Assembly (NCBI GenBank): GCA_964568485.1
Contig: CAZMRA010000141.1
Location: 1 to 13,029 of the forward strand
Direction: 5' to 3'
From: CFX5 sp964568485
GTDB lineage: Bacteria; Chloroflexota; Anaerolineae; Caldilineales; Caldilineaceae
DNA: 13,029 nt
Shown here: in pieces, positions 6,105 through 12,499 of the stretch
How the letters are laid out: each line of letters begins with the position of its first letter
Position numbering within the stretch: the first letter of the stretch is position 1
Position numbers and translations under genes: made by a program
The notes under the pieces: generated by a model
What the model saw: only the letters and a program-made list of their open reading frames with translations
What the model was told of the DNA's origin: nothing
The model's database searches: none

Positions 6105-7094
6105 ATGACACAGATGGTGCAAGGTGATGCAGCCAGCGCGGTCGCAATTACTCCCGCCGCAACGCGGAGAGAGAAAGCACCGCGGGAGCGCACAATCGTC
6201 TTCCTGCATGCCCTGGCCTTTGTGATCGGTTTTGGTCTCGTCTTTACCTTGGTAGGTTCGCTGGCCGGTTTGCTCGGCCAGGGGTTGAGCCAAAACCCAT
6301 TTTCTACAGTGAACACTGCGGCCTTCGAAGATGCCTTGCGGCGTTTAGGGGCAATCCTGCTGGTGGTCTTCGGATTGACGACGCTGGGCGCTGTGGGTTG
6401 GTTAATTCGCTGGATCAGCAGCCGCACCGACTTGCAACGCAATCCTGCCGCTGCAGCGTTAGTGGATGTTTTATCCTTTGTGAATGGGCTGCTCAACACC
6501 GAGCACCGCGTTGTCGAGGTTCATCAGATCAAGCGGGGCTGGGGCTACCTCAGTAGCACGGTGATGGGGATGGGCTTTGCGGCTGGCTGGACGCCTTGTA
6601 TTGGCCCAATTTTGAGCACCATTTGGATCTTGGCCGCCCAAAGTGCCACAGTTGGGCAAGGTGCGCTGTTGTTAGCAGTCTACAGCCTCGGCCTGGGGAT
6701 TCCCTTTTTGGTGGTGGGGCTGGCCTTTGGCCGGGCTACCAGCTTGATCCGCCGCTTAAATCGCTACATGGGTTTGATCAGTTGGATCAGTGGCCTCTTT
6801 TTGCTTTTTGTTGCCTATTTGTTGTGGACCAATGCGCTTGTCACCTTGACCACCCGCTTCGATGCGGTCAACCGGGCGATGCTGGCGCTGAATGCGTGGG
6901 TCTTGGCCGGTGAAGATTGGATTGGGGTGCTCACCGGCACTAATGGCGTGATTGGGGTGGGGTTGCTCACAGCAACACCGCTCGCCTTTTTTGCTGGTCT
7001 GCTCAGTTTTCTCAGCCCCTGCGTCTTGCCGCTGGTGCCTGCCTATATTGGGTACCTCAGTGGTGCCATTGTCTCTGATCGCCAAGCATCATGA
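6105..7094 (+). CDS. CcdA-family thiol:disulfide transporter, apparently circularly permuted
   Basis: A 329-residue membrane protein with about six helices (31-57, 80-104, 148-178, 185-208, 222-247, 288-322). CcdA moves reducing equivalents from cytoplasmic thioredoxin to exported thiol proteins through a cysteine pair. The second CcdA half-motif, FAAGWTPCIGPILS (158-171, C165), is in the middle, as normal. The first half-motif, FLSPCVLPLVPAYIGYLSG (302-320, C306), which normally begins the protein, is at the very C-terminus. The N-terminus instead starts with the segment usually found after TM1 (HALAFVIGFGLVFTLVG, 35-51). Basic loops at 21-29, 104-145 and 210-220 predict both ends inside, consistent with a permutation that opens the TM1-TM2 loop. 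A ~40-residue linker (248-287) joins the old ends. The stop overlaps the next start (ATGA), and a strong GAAGGAG site fixes the start. Confidence 0.88.
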   Translation: MTQMVQGDAASAVAITPAATRREKAPRERTIVFLHALAFVIGFGLVFTLVGSLAGLLGQGLSQNPFSTVNTAAFEDALRRLGAILLVVFGLTTLGAVGWLIRWISSRTDLQRNPAAAALVDVLSFVNGLLNTEHRVVEVHQIKRGWGYLSSTVMGMGFAAGWTPCIGPILSTIWILAAQSATVGQGALLLAVYSLGLGIPFLVVGLAFGRATSLIRRLNRYMGLISWISGLFLLFVAYLLWTNALVTLTTRFDAVNRAMLALNAWVLAGEDWIGVLTGTNGVIGVGLLTATPLAFFAGLLSFLSPCVLPLVPAYIGYLSGAIVSDRQAS

Positions 7095-7366
7095 ACCATC
7101 TGAAGCTCTATACCAAACCCAATTGCTCACTCTGCGACCAGCTCAAAGCTGATCTGCTTCTGTTGCAGTCCAAATTCTCCTTCTCTATCCAAGATGCGCT
7201 GATCGAGGTCAACATCGAGGAGGATGCCGACGCGTTTGAGCGTTTCCGCTATGTCGTGCCGGTGCTGGAGCTGACCGATGGCACGTTGATCTATCCGCCA
7301 CATACGATCCACGAATTGTATGGCGCGCTGCAACAAATGCAGCAACGCACCACTACCGAATCCTAA
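7091..7366 (+). CDS. glutaredoxin-like (DUF836-type) protein
   Basis: A 91-residue thioredoxin-fold protein with no signal peptide, so cytoplasmic. It begins KLYTKPNCSLCDQLKADL, giving the redox pair C12-S-L-C15 at the start of helix 1. The cis-proline turn expected of the fold is at V56-P57 (RYVVPVLEL), followed by a DGT beta turn. The size and 'LYTKPxCxLC' start match the glutaredoxin-like DUF836 family, whose partners are mostly unknown. It overlaps the CcdA-family gene by 4 bases (ATGA) and the following DUF2085 gene by one base (TAATG), so the three are translationally coupled. Its position suggests it may exchange electrons with the CcdA protein on the cytoplasmic side; that is inference. 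Confidence 0.88.
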   Translation: MNHLKLYTKPNCSLCDQLKADLLLLQSKFSFSIQDALIEVNIEEDADAFERFRYVVPVLELTDGTLIYPPHTIHELYGALQQMQQRTTTES

Positions 7367-8049
7367 TGAGCGAACCCACCGAAACGTCAGCTGCCCGTCC
7401 ATCATCCAGCCAGGTGAGCAACCGCGAAGCCAAGTTTGCCCAAGCGGCCAGCGCTTTTGTTGTATGGATCGCTCGTCATTGGCTGGCGCTCTTTAATGGT
7501 GCCTGGGCGCTTTATGTCGGTCTGCCATTTTTAGCGCCAGTCTTGCTCTATCTCGGGTTGGATACTCCTGCTCGCGTGATCTATGCCTTTTATTCGGTCC
7601 TGTGCCATCAACTGCCCGACCATAGCTATTTTTTGTTTGGTCCCCAACTGGTGCCGGATATGGCCACATTGGTGGCAAATGGCATGAGTGGCGTTGACAA
7701 TCTCTTCTTGCAGCGCCAGTTTGTGGGCAATGAAGCGATCGGGTTTAAAGTTGCCATTTGCCAGCGTGATGTTTCAATTTATGCGTCGGTGCTGGCGGCC
7801 GGTTTACTCTTTGGGCTGGTCCGTCAGCGCTTGCCCGAGCTCAAATTGCGTTGGTATTTGCTGCTGGTGCTCCCAATCGTGCTGGATGGCGGGACACAGC
7901 TGTTTGGCTGGCGCGAAAGTACCTGGTTGCTGCGCACTTTGACCGGTGCCCTCTTTGGCGCCTCGTCGGTCTGGTTGGCTTATCCCTTCATTGATGATGC
8001 TATGCAAGATGTCGTGCGGACTGAAGGACCACGCGCTCAGCTAACGTAA
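7366..8049 (+). CDS. DUF2085 family membrane protein
   Basis: A 227-residue integral membrane protein. After a polar Ser/Thr-rich N-terminus there are hydrophobic helices at about 44-64, 136-152, 162-174 and 188-206. The DUF2085 landmarks are the LCHQLPDHS motif (79-87; C80, H81), the FKVAICQRDVSIYASVLAAG block (127-146; C132, R134), LDGGTQLFGWRES (173-185) and LRTLTGALFG (189-198). The biochemical function of the family is not known; the conserved Cys and His near the membrane could bind metal or take part in thiol chemistry. It starts inside the stop codon of the glutaredoxin-like gene and is the last gene of the block. No terminator with a T-run follows it before the rpsT promoter. Confidence 0.88.
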   Translation: MSEPTETSAARPSSSQVSNREAKFAQAASAFVVWIARHWLALFNGAWALYVGLPFLAPVLLYLGLDTPARVIYAFYSVLCHQLPDHSYFLFGPQLVPDMATLVANGMSGVDNLFLQRQFVGNEAIGFKVAICQRDVSIYASVLAAGLLFGLVRQRLPELKLRWYLLLVLPIVLDGGTQLFGWRESTWLLRTLTGALFGASSVWLAYPFIDDAMQDVVRTEGPRAQLT

Positions 8050-8087
8050 CCTACTATCGGGTAGAAGCTCTTCAGTAAAGTTGTGAT

Positions 8088-8116
8088 TAGACAATTTCTG
8101 CATTCCCTCGTATAAT
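8088..8116 (+). promoter_or_regulatory. sigma-70-type promoter of rpsT
   Basis: TAGACA at 8088-8093 (5 of 6 matches to TTGACA) and a perfect TATAAT at 8111-8116 are separated by exactly 17 bases. The predicted transcription start near 8123 gives a leader of about 150 bases before rpsT. This is the clearest promoter in the window. Confidence 0.78.
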
Positions 8117-8122
8117 AGTTGC

Positions 8123-8275
8123 TTGCGTTTACGTGTAAAGCAGCATGCGCCGCGGCGTATGTAGAGCATAGATGAGTGTGCAGGTGCAGTACGCACCGTG
8201 CGAATATTCCGAAACTTAAAAAATCGTTGTTAGTAGAGTAAGCCTGTTGGGGCCAAGAGAGGGTTCGATACACAG
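8123..8275 (+). promoter_or_regulatory. structured 5' leader of rpsT
   Basis: Two hairpins are visible. CATGCGC at 8144-8150 pairs with GCGTATG at 8155-8161 (one G-T pair) over a CGCG loop, and GGTGC at 8183-8187 pairs with GCACC at 8193-8197 over AGTAC. Ribosomal protein leaders often carry autoregulatory structures, and this long leader could be one; no known rpsT leader motif is recognised. An AAGAGAGGG ribosome site (8255-8263) lies 12 bases before the ATG. Confidence 0.45.
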
Positions 8276-8539
8276 ATGGCAAATACCAAATCGGCCATGA
8301 AGGCCAATCGTCAGAATCAAAAACGAGTTATTCACAATCGCATTTATCGTGGTGGTGCGCGCACCGCAATTCGCAAAGCCCGCACGGCGATTGCCTCTGA
8401 CGCAGCTACCTCGCTCGAGACAGTGACTGAGGCGATCCGCGCACTGGATCGCGCAGCGAGCAAGGGCTTGATCCACAAGAACAATGCTGCTCGTCGCAAA
8501 AGCCGCTTGATGCAAGCGTATCATCGCGCCGCTGCCTAA
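8276..8539 (+). CDS. rpsT: 30S ribosomal protein S20
   Basis: An 87-residue, very basic, helical protein beginning MANTKSAMKANRQNQKR, the characteristic start of bacterial S20. The C-terminal GLIHKNNAARRKSRLMQ block is equally diagnostic. S20 binds 16S rRNA at the body of the small subunit early in assembly. The length equals the usual family length and no residues seem missing. It has its own promoter (8088-8116) and a strong terminator (8593-8632), so it is a single-gene transcription unit unrelated in function to the ccm block. Confidence 0.97.
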   Translation: MANTKSAMKANRQNQKRVIHNRIYRGGARTAIRKARTAIASDAATSLETVTEAIRALDRAASKGLIHKNNAARRKSRLMQAYHRAAA

Positions 8540-8592
8540 GCGCTTTCAGTGTCCGCTGCATGATGGTAAAGCAGTAGCTGCACTCATTCGTT

Positions 8593-8632
8593 AAAAAAGG
8601 CCCGTCGAAATTTCGGCGGGCCTTTTTATTTT
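8593..8632. terminator. strong bidirectional intrinsic terminator
   Basis: AAAAAGGCCCG at 8594-8604 pairs perfectly with CGGGCCTTTTT at 8617-8627, with a further short CGA/TCG pairing inside. T-rich sequence follows on the plus strand (to 8632) and an equivalent T-run appears on the minus strand. It lies between the convergent rpsT and DUF11-repeat genes and can serve both. Confidence 0.9.
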
Positions 8633-8649
8633 CGCCTTTTATCGTGCTG

Positions 8650-8698
8650 AACCGGCGGTGCATCCCGGTCTGTCAGCTATTGGGATGCACCGCCGGTT
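8650..8698. repeat. perfect 17-bp inverted repeat at the 3' end of the DUF11-repeat gene
   Basis: Bases 8650-8666 and 8682-8698 are exact reverse complements, GC-rich, around a 15-base loop. The stem starts 3 bases beyond the stop codon of the minus-strand gene. No T-run follows on either strand, so it is not a standard intrinsic terminator. It may protect the mRNA 3' end, assist the terminator at 8593-8632, or be a copy of a dispersed repeat. Confidence 0.8.
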
Positions 8699-8701
8699 TG
8701 C

Positions 8702-11700
8702 TTACTGGGCGACTACCGGCAAATGGATTCTGGTGCCATCTGGTTCAGGAATCGCCTGAATTGCCACAATGAAGGGATCATTGGGGGCCGGGCTTCTTGG
8801 ATTATCCGAGAGTACAGTGGTCGGCGTTCCACCAAGACCGCTGTAGCTGGCGACTGCTTGATTGGCCACCACATTGACGCCAACACCGCCGTTGATCAGG
8901 ACGTCCATGCTGATCTCTACACTTTGCCCCGCGCCGGGCAACAACTCGCCGATTTCAATGGTGATTGATTCGTCTCCGGTGTTATTACCCTGACGGATCG
9001 TGCCACGATTCACTCGCACCGAGCCATTCACCAGTGTTGTGTTTGGATCGGGTGTATCGGTCAGCACGATATTGTTGAGGGCTGTATTGCCATTGTTGAT
9101 CACCCGGATGCGATATTGCAACCGCTCACCAGGATCCACCAAGCCATTGTCGTTGTCGTCACTGGCGAAGAGACCAATCTTGGTGACACGCAAAAGCATG
9201 TTCGGCACAATGGGCGTGATCGTCACATTGTTGGAGCCGGGCACCTCCGGATCGTCGGTCACAATGGTAGGATTCCCGGTGCTAGTAACTTTCCCCTGAT
9301 TCCACAGCGCGTTGACGCCCGCCGGGAGTGGGTTGACAATCTTGACTGGGAAGCGAATGGTCGCGGTTTGTCCGGGGTTGAGGGTGCCAAGTGAGACCTG
9401 AACCAGTCGGTCACTGGCTTGATTGCCACTCAAGATTGTCCCCTGCGAGGTGATGACAACGTTATTGCCGGTCAATTGGCTATTCACGTCAATCGTATCA
9501 CTAAAGACGACATTGGCAGCGGGCAACAAACTCTGGTTGGTGATCCGTATCGTATAGATGATGCTATCGTCGGGGTTGACTTCACCGTCGGCATTCAGAT
9601 CATTGTCGATGGCATATTCCTTGGTAGCAAGCAGGGCCAATACAGTGACCACTGGTGTGCTATCGCTAGCTGTATTATTCGCCGGCGTTGGATCAGTACC
9701 ATTCCGGCCATCGTCACTAATCTTGGCGGTGTTGTCAATCTGCTTTACGCCGCTAGGAATAGTCTTGTTGATGGTCAGTGCGAATTCAATTTCACCGCTG
9801 GCCCCTGCGGGTACAGTGCCGAGCTGCAAGGTACAAGTTTGCTCGACACATCGCCAACCGGGTGTACTGGCAATTTCGCTAAAGGTAGTATGCGCCGGAA
9901 TTTGTTCGGTCAAGACCACATTGCTGGCCGCCTGGTTGCCAACGTTGCGATAACGCAAGGTATAAATGACCACATCTTCCGGGCGAACAATGGCATCGCC
10001 ATCACTCTTGGAGAGCTGGAGATCCGGCGCGGCGTTGAGTGGTGTCACCGTGCTGCTTGTGGCCGCATTGGGCTTGCTCGGGTAGCCAATCTGCGCGGTG
10101 TTTTCGATCGTGTTTGCCCCGGCGGGTACGGTGTCGCTCACAGTCACCACAAAGTTGATTGTGGTCGGATTCACGCTGGGGGACAAACGGTCTATCGAAA
10201 AGGTGCAAATGGTATTGGGCTGGCCATTGCCCGGGCAGACCCAGTTGCTATCGCTCAATGTTGGATTCACTACCGTATGGGCAGGCACCGTTTCTGTGAT
10301 CCGCACGGAGAGCACAGACCGATCACCCACATTGCCATAGCTCAATTGATAGATCATCTCACTTCCTGGCGTTGCAGTAACACCCAGATCGCTCTTGGTC
10401 AGGATTAATTGAGGCATGCCACCGATTGGGGTACGTTCTCGCCCGACATCAGCATTGGGTTCACTGCTGCTGCCAATGGTGGTGATATTGACGATTTCCA
10501 CTGCGTCATCCGGCAAGGTTTGATTGACGCGTACGGGGAAGCTCACGGCGCCTTTTGCCCCTGGGGCCAGCGTCCCAACGGTGTATTTACAAACCGTGCC
10601 CGCAGGCGCATTCGCCGCGCAACCCCAGATGGCGGAATTGCCAGCAAAGGTTGTATTGGCCGGCACGGTCTCGGTGATCACCACGTCTGTGGCCGCAACG
10701 GTATGGTGATTGGTGTAGTTGAGGACGTAATTGATCACGGTGCCGGGGGGCGCACTAATGCCGTTGTCAGTTTTGGTTAGATCCAGCAATCCCACCTCGG
10801 CGATCTGGGTGGTTTCGCTCGCACTGTTATTGGCCGGGTTTTTGTCGAGACCATGCGCACCATCATCGGCAATGCTAGCCGTGTTGACGATTTGGGTAAC
10901 TGATGCGGCAATGGCTTCGTTCAGTTTGACAGCAAAAATGGCGCTGCCATCTGTTCCGGCGTTGACCGTGCCCACGGCCAGTGTACAGGTGGTTCCTGGA
11001 CCAGCGCCATCCGCGCACGACCAACCGCTGTCGCTGGCGGCGAGGTTGAAGGTCGTATGCTCAGGGACCGTTTCGCTCAGCACAACGCCGGTCGCGGCTT
11101 GATCACCATTGTTCGCATAGTGCAAAGTGTAGACGATGGTGTCCCCTGGCTCGGCGCCAAATTCATCCACATCATCCGACTTTAGCAGCACGAGGTCGGG
11201 TTGTGCTTCGATCGCTGTGGTTAGGGTGGCCTGATTGTTGGCCGGATTTAGATCAGCTCCATTGTTGCCATCATCGCTGATCTGGACCTGATTCTGCAGG
11301 GACTTGACATTCGCTGGGATCGTATCGGCAACCCGTACCACAAAGAGGGCAGTTCTGGGAGTTGCGCCCAGCGGCGGCACAGTCAACTGGTAGTTGTTGC
11401 CGCTGAGTTTTGTCCAGCCAGTGCTGCTGCGAGCAGCTTCGAAGGTGGTATTGGCAGGCAACTGCTCGTTGATCACTACGCCAGTCGCTACTTGAGAGCC
11501 GATATTTTTGTAGGTAAGGGTGTAGGTCAGAATCTCTCCGGGCCGTACCGGATCTGCGCTGGCGCTCTTGTTGATCACCAGATCGGGGGCAGCCACGACA
11601 TTTGTGGTATCCGTCGCACTATTATTGGCAAGATTGATTTCACCACTGGTGCCATCATCGGCAATTGTGACGGTGGTATTGATGTCCGTATTATTCGCTG

Positions 11701-12484
11701 GGAATGGATTGCGGACTGTCAGTGCCAGTGTACTTGAACCACTCGCGCCGGCTTCCACCGTGCCAATCCCATCGGTGCATGTGCTGCCTGGTCCGCCCCC
11801 GCCCCCGGCTGGTGTGCAGGACCAGCCCGGGCTGGAACCCAATAAGATATTGGTCCCGCTGGGAATCACCACACTTAGTTTGACACCGGAGGCATTTTGG
11901 TTGCCGGTGTTGCTATAGGAGATGGCATAGGTGAGGGTGCTGCCGGGCGTAGTAGTTGTGGTACTGTCATTGATCGTAACGGCCAGATCCGGCGCAGCAT
12001 TGACGGGGACCGTATGGCTGAGGCTGGTTGTTGTCAGATTGTTACCGCTAATGGTGACTTTGTTTTCGACCTGCTCAAAGCCAGCCGGGGCAGGATTTTT
12101 AACTCGGACAATAAAATCCAATGTTCCGCTGCTGTTAGCGGGCAGCGTAGTAACCGATGCAGTGCAGATGGTTCCTTCGCCGCCGCTGTTGTCACAAGTC
12201 CAGCCGGGCTGCGGCTCAACAAAGGTGGTATTGGCTGGTAAGTGCTCCTTGATGGAGACGCCAGTCCAATTAAAATTGTTCGGATTGTTATAGCCAATTT
12301 TAAAGGTAATGGTTCCGCCAGGGCTAACCCCACTCTCTACGGCGCTCTTGGTAAAAGATGGAGGAATCGTCCCGCTCCCCTGAGAGTTGACGACTTGCGG
12401 GAGACCGAGCAAGCCGATCATCAAACAGAAGATTAAAATTGCTACCTTATGCGTAGGCCAAAATGGTGGATAAGCTGGTTGCAT
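8702..12484 (-). CDS. large secreted DUF11-repeat protein
   Basis: A 1260-residue exported protein. The ATG at 12484 is chosen because AAAGGAAG lies 7 bases upstream; an in-frame GTG at 12520 lacks this. A signal peptide (basic residue 13, hydrophobic 14-32, likely cleavage near 34-36) is followed by nine tandem ~120-150-residue modules at about 43-165, 166-298, 299-428, 429-563, 566-689, 690-818, 819-948, 949-1093 and 1095-1244. Typical lines are 'PG..L.Y...Y.N.G...A..V', 'E..PA.TTF' and 'NTA.I.DDG..G.D.NPANN', the DUF11 pattern. Six modules carry a Cys pair. Modules 8 and 9 begin with EF-hand-like acidic loops (962-973, 1109-1120). The protein ends TRIHLPVVAQ. DUF11 modules are beta-sandwich spacers in surface or sheath proteins; no enzymatic domain is seen. 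An adhesive or structural role is likely but unproven. Confidence 0.9.
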   Translation of the reverse strand: MQPAYPPFWPTHKVAILIFCLMIGLLGLPQVVNSQGSGTIPPSFTKSAVESGVSPGGTITFKIGYNNPNNFNWTGVSIKEHLPANTTFVEPQPGWTCDNSGGEGTICTASVTTLPANSSGTLDFIVRVKNPAPAGFEQVENKVTISGNNLTTTSLSHTVPVNAAPDLAVTINDSTTTTTPGSTLTYAISYSNTGNQNASGVKLSVVIPSGTNILLGSSPGWSCTPAGGGGGPGSTCTDGIGTVEAGASGSSTLALTVRNPFPANNTDINTTVTIADDGTSGEINLANNSATDTTNVVAAPDLVINKSASADPVRPGEILTYTLTYKNIGSQVATGVVINEQLPANTTFEAARSSTGWTKLSGNNYQLTVPPLGATPRTALFVVRVADTIPANVKSLQNQVQISDDGNNGADLNPANNQATLTTAIEAQPDLVLLKSDDVDEFGAEPGDTIVYTLHYANNGDQAATGVVLSETVPEHTTFNLAASDSGWSCADGAGPGTTCTLAVGTVNAGTDGSAIFAVKLNEAIAASVTQIVNTASIADDGAHGLDKNPANNSASETTQIAEVGLLDLTKTDNGISAPPGTVINYVLNYTNHHTVAATDVVITETVPANTTFAGNSAIWGCAANAPAGTVCKYTVGTLAPGAKGAVSFPVRVNQTLPDDAVEIVNITTIGSSSEPNADVGRERTPIGGMPQLILTKSDLGVTATPGSEMIYQLSYGNVGDRSVLSVRITETVPAHTVVNPTLSDSNWVCPGNGQPNTICTFSIDRLSPSVNPTTINFVVTVSDTVPAGANTIENTAQIGYPSKPNAATSSTVTPLNAAPDLQLSKSDGDAIVRPEDVVIYTLRYRNVGNQAASNVVLTEQIPAHTTFSEIASTPGWRCVEQTCTLQLGTVPAGASGEIEFALTINKTIPSGVKQIDNTAKISDDGRNGTDPTPANNTASDSTPVVTVLALLATKEYAIDNDLNADGEVNPDDSIIYTIRITNQSLLPAANVVFSDTIDVNSQLTGNNVVITSQGTILSGNQASDRLVQVSLGTLNPGQTATIRFPVKIVNPLPAGVNALWNQGKVTSTGNPTIVTDDPEVPGSNNVTITPIVPNMLLRVTKIGLFASDDNDNGLVDPGERLQYRIRVINNGNTALNNIVLTDTPDPNTTLVNGSVRVNRGTIRQGNNTGDESITIEIGELLPGAGQSVEISMDVLINGGVGVNVVANQAVASYSGLGGTPTTVLSDNPRSPAPNDPFIVAIQAIPEPDGTRIHLPVVAQ

Positions 12485-12491
12485 AGTACAA

Positions 12492-12499
12492 CTTCCTTT
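12492..12499 (-). promoter_or_regulatory. ribosome binding site that fixes the DUF11-protein start
   Basis: On the minus strand this reads AAAGGAAG, 7 bases before the ATG at 12484. It supports that ATG over the in-frame GTG at 12520, whose extra 12 residues (a basic MQSILIRKGSCT) would put charge ahead of the signal peptide. Confidence 0.75.

Noticed and set aside
8050..8064. small hairpin CTAC/GTAG after the DUF2085 gene as a terminator
   Set aside because: Only four base pairs and no T-run follow.
9419..10408. 329-codon open frame on the plus strand antisense to the DUF11-repeat gene
   Set aside because: It lies wholly inside the repetitive minus-strand gene, shows no recognisable domain, and long antisense frames are expected from its codon bias and repeat structure.
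8702..12484. CRISPR-like or tandem DNA repeat reading of the repetitive region
   Set aside because: The periodicity is about 370-450 bases and at protein level; arms diverge in DNA and there are no short identical repeats with spacers.
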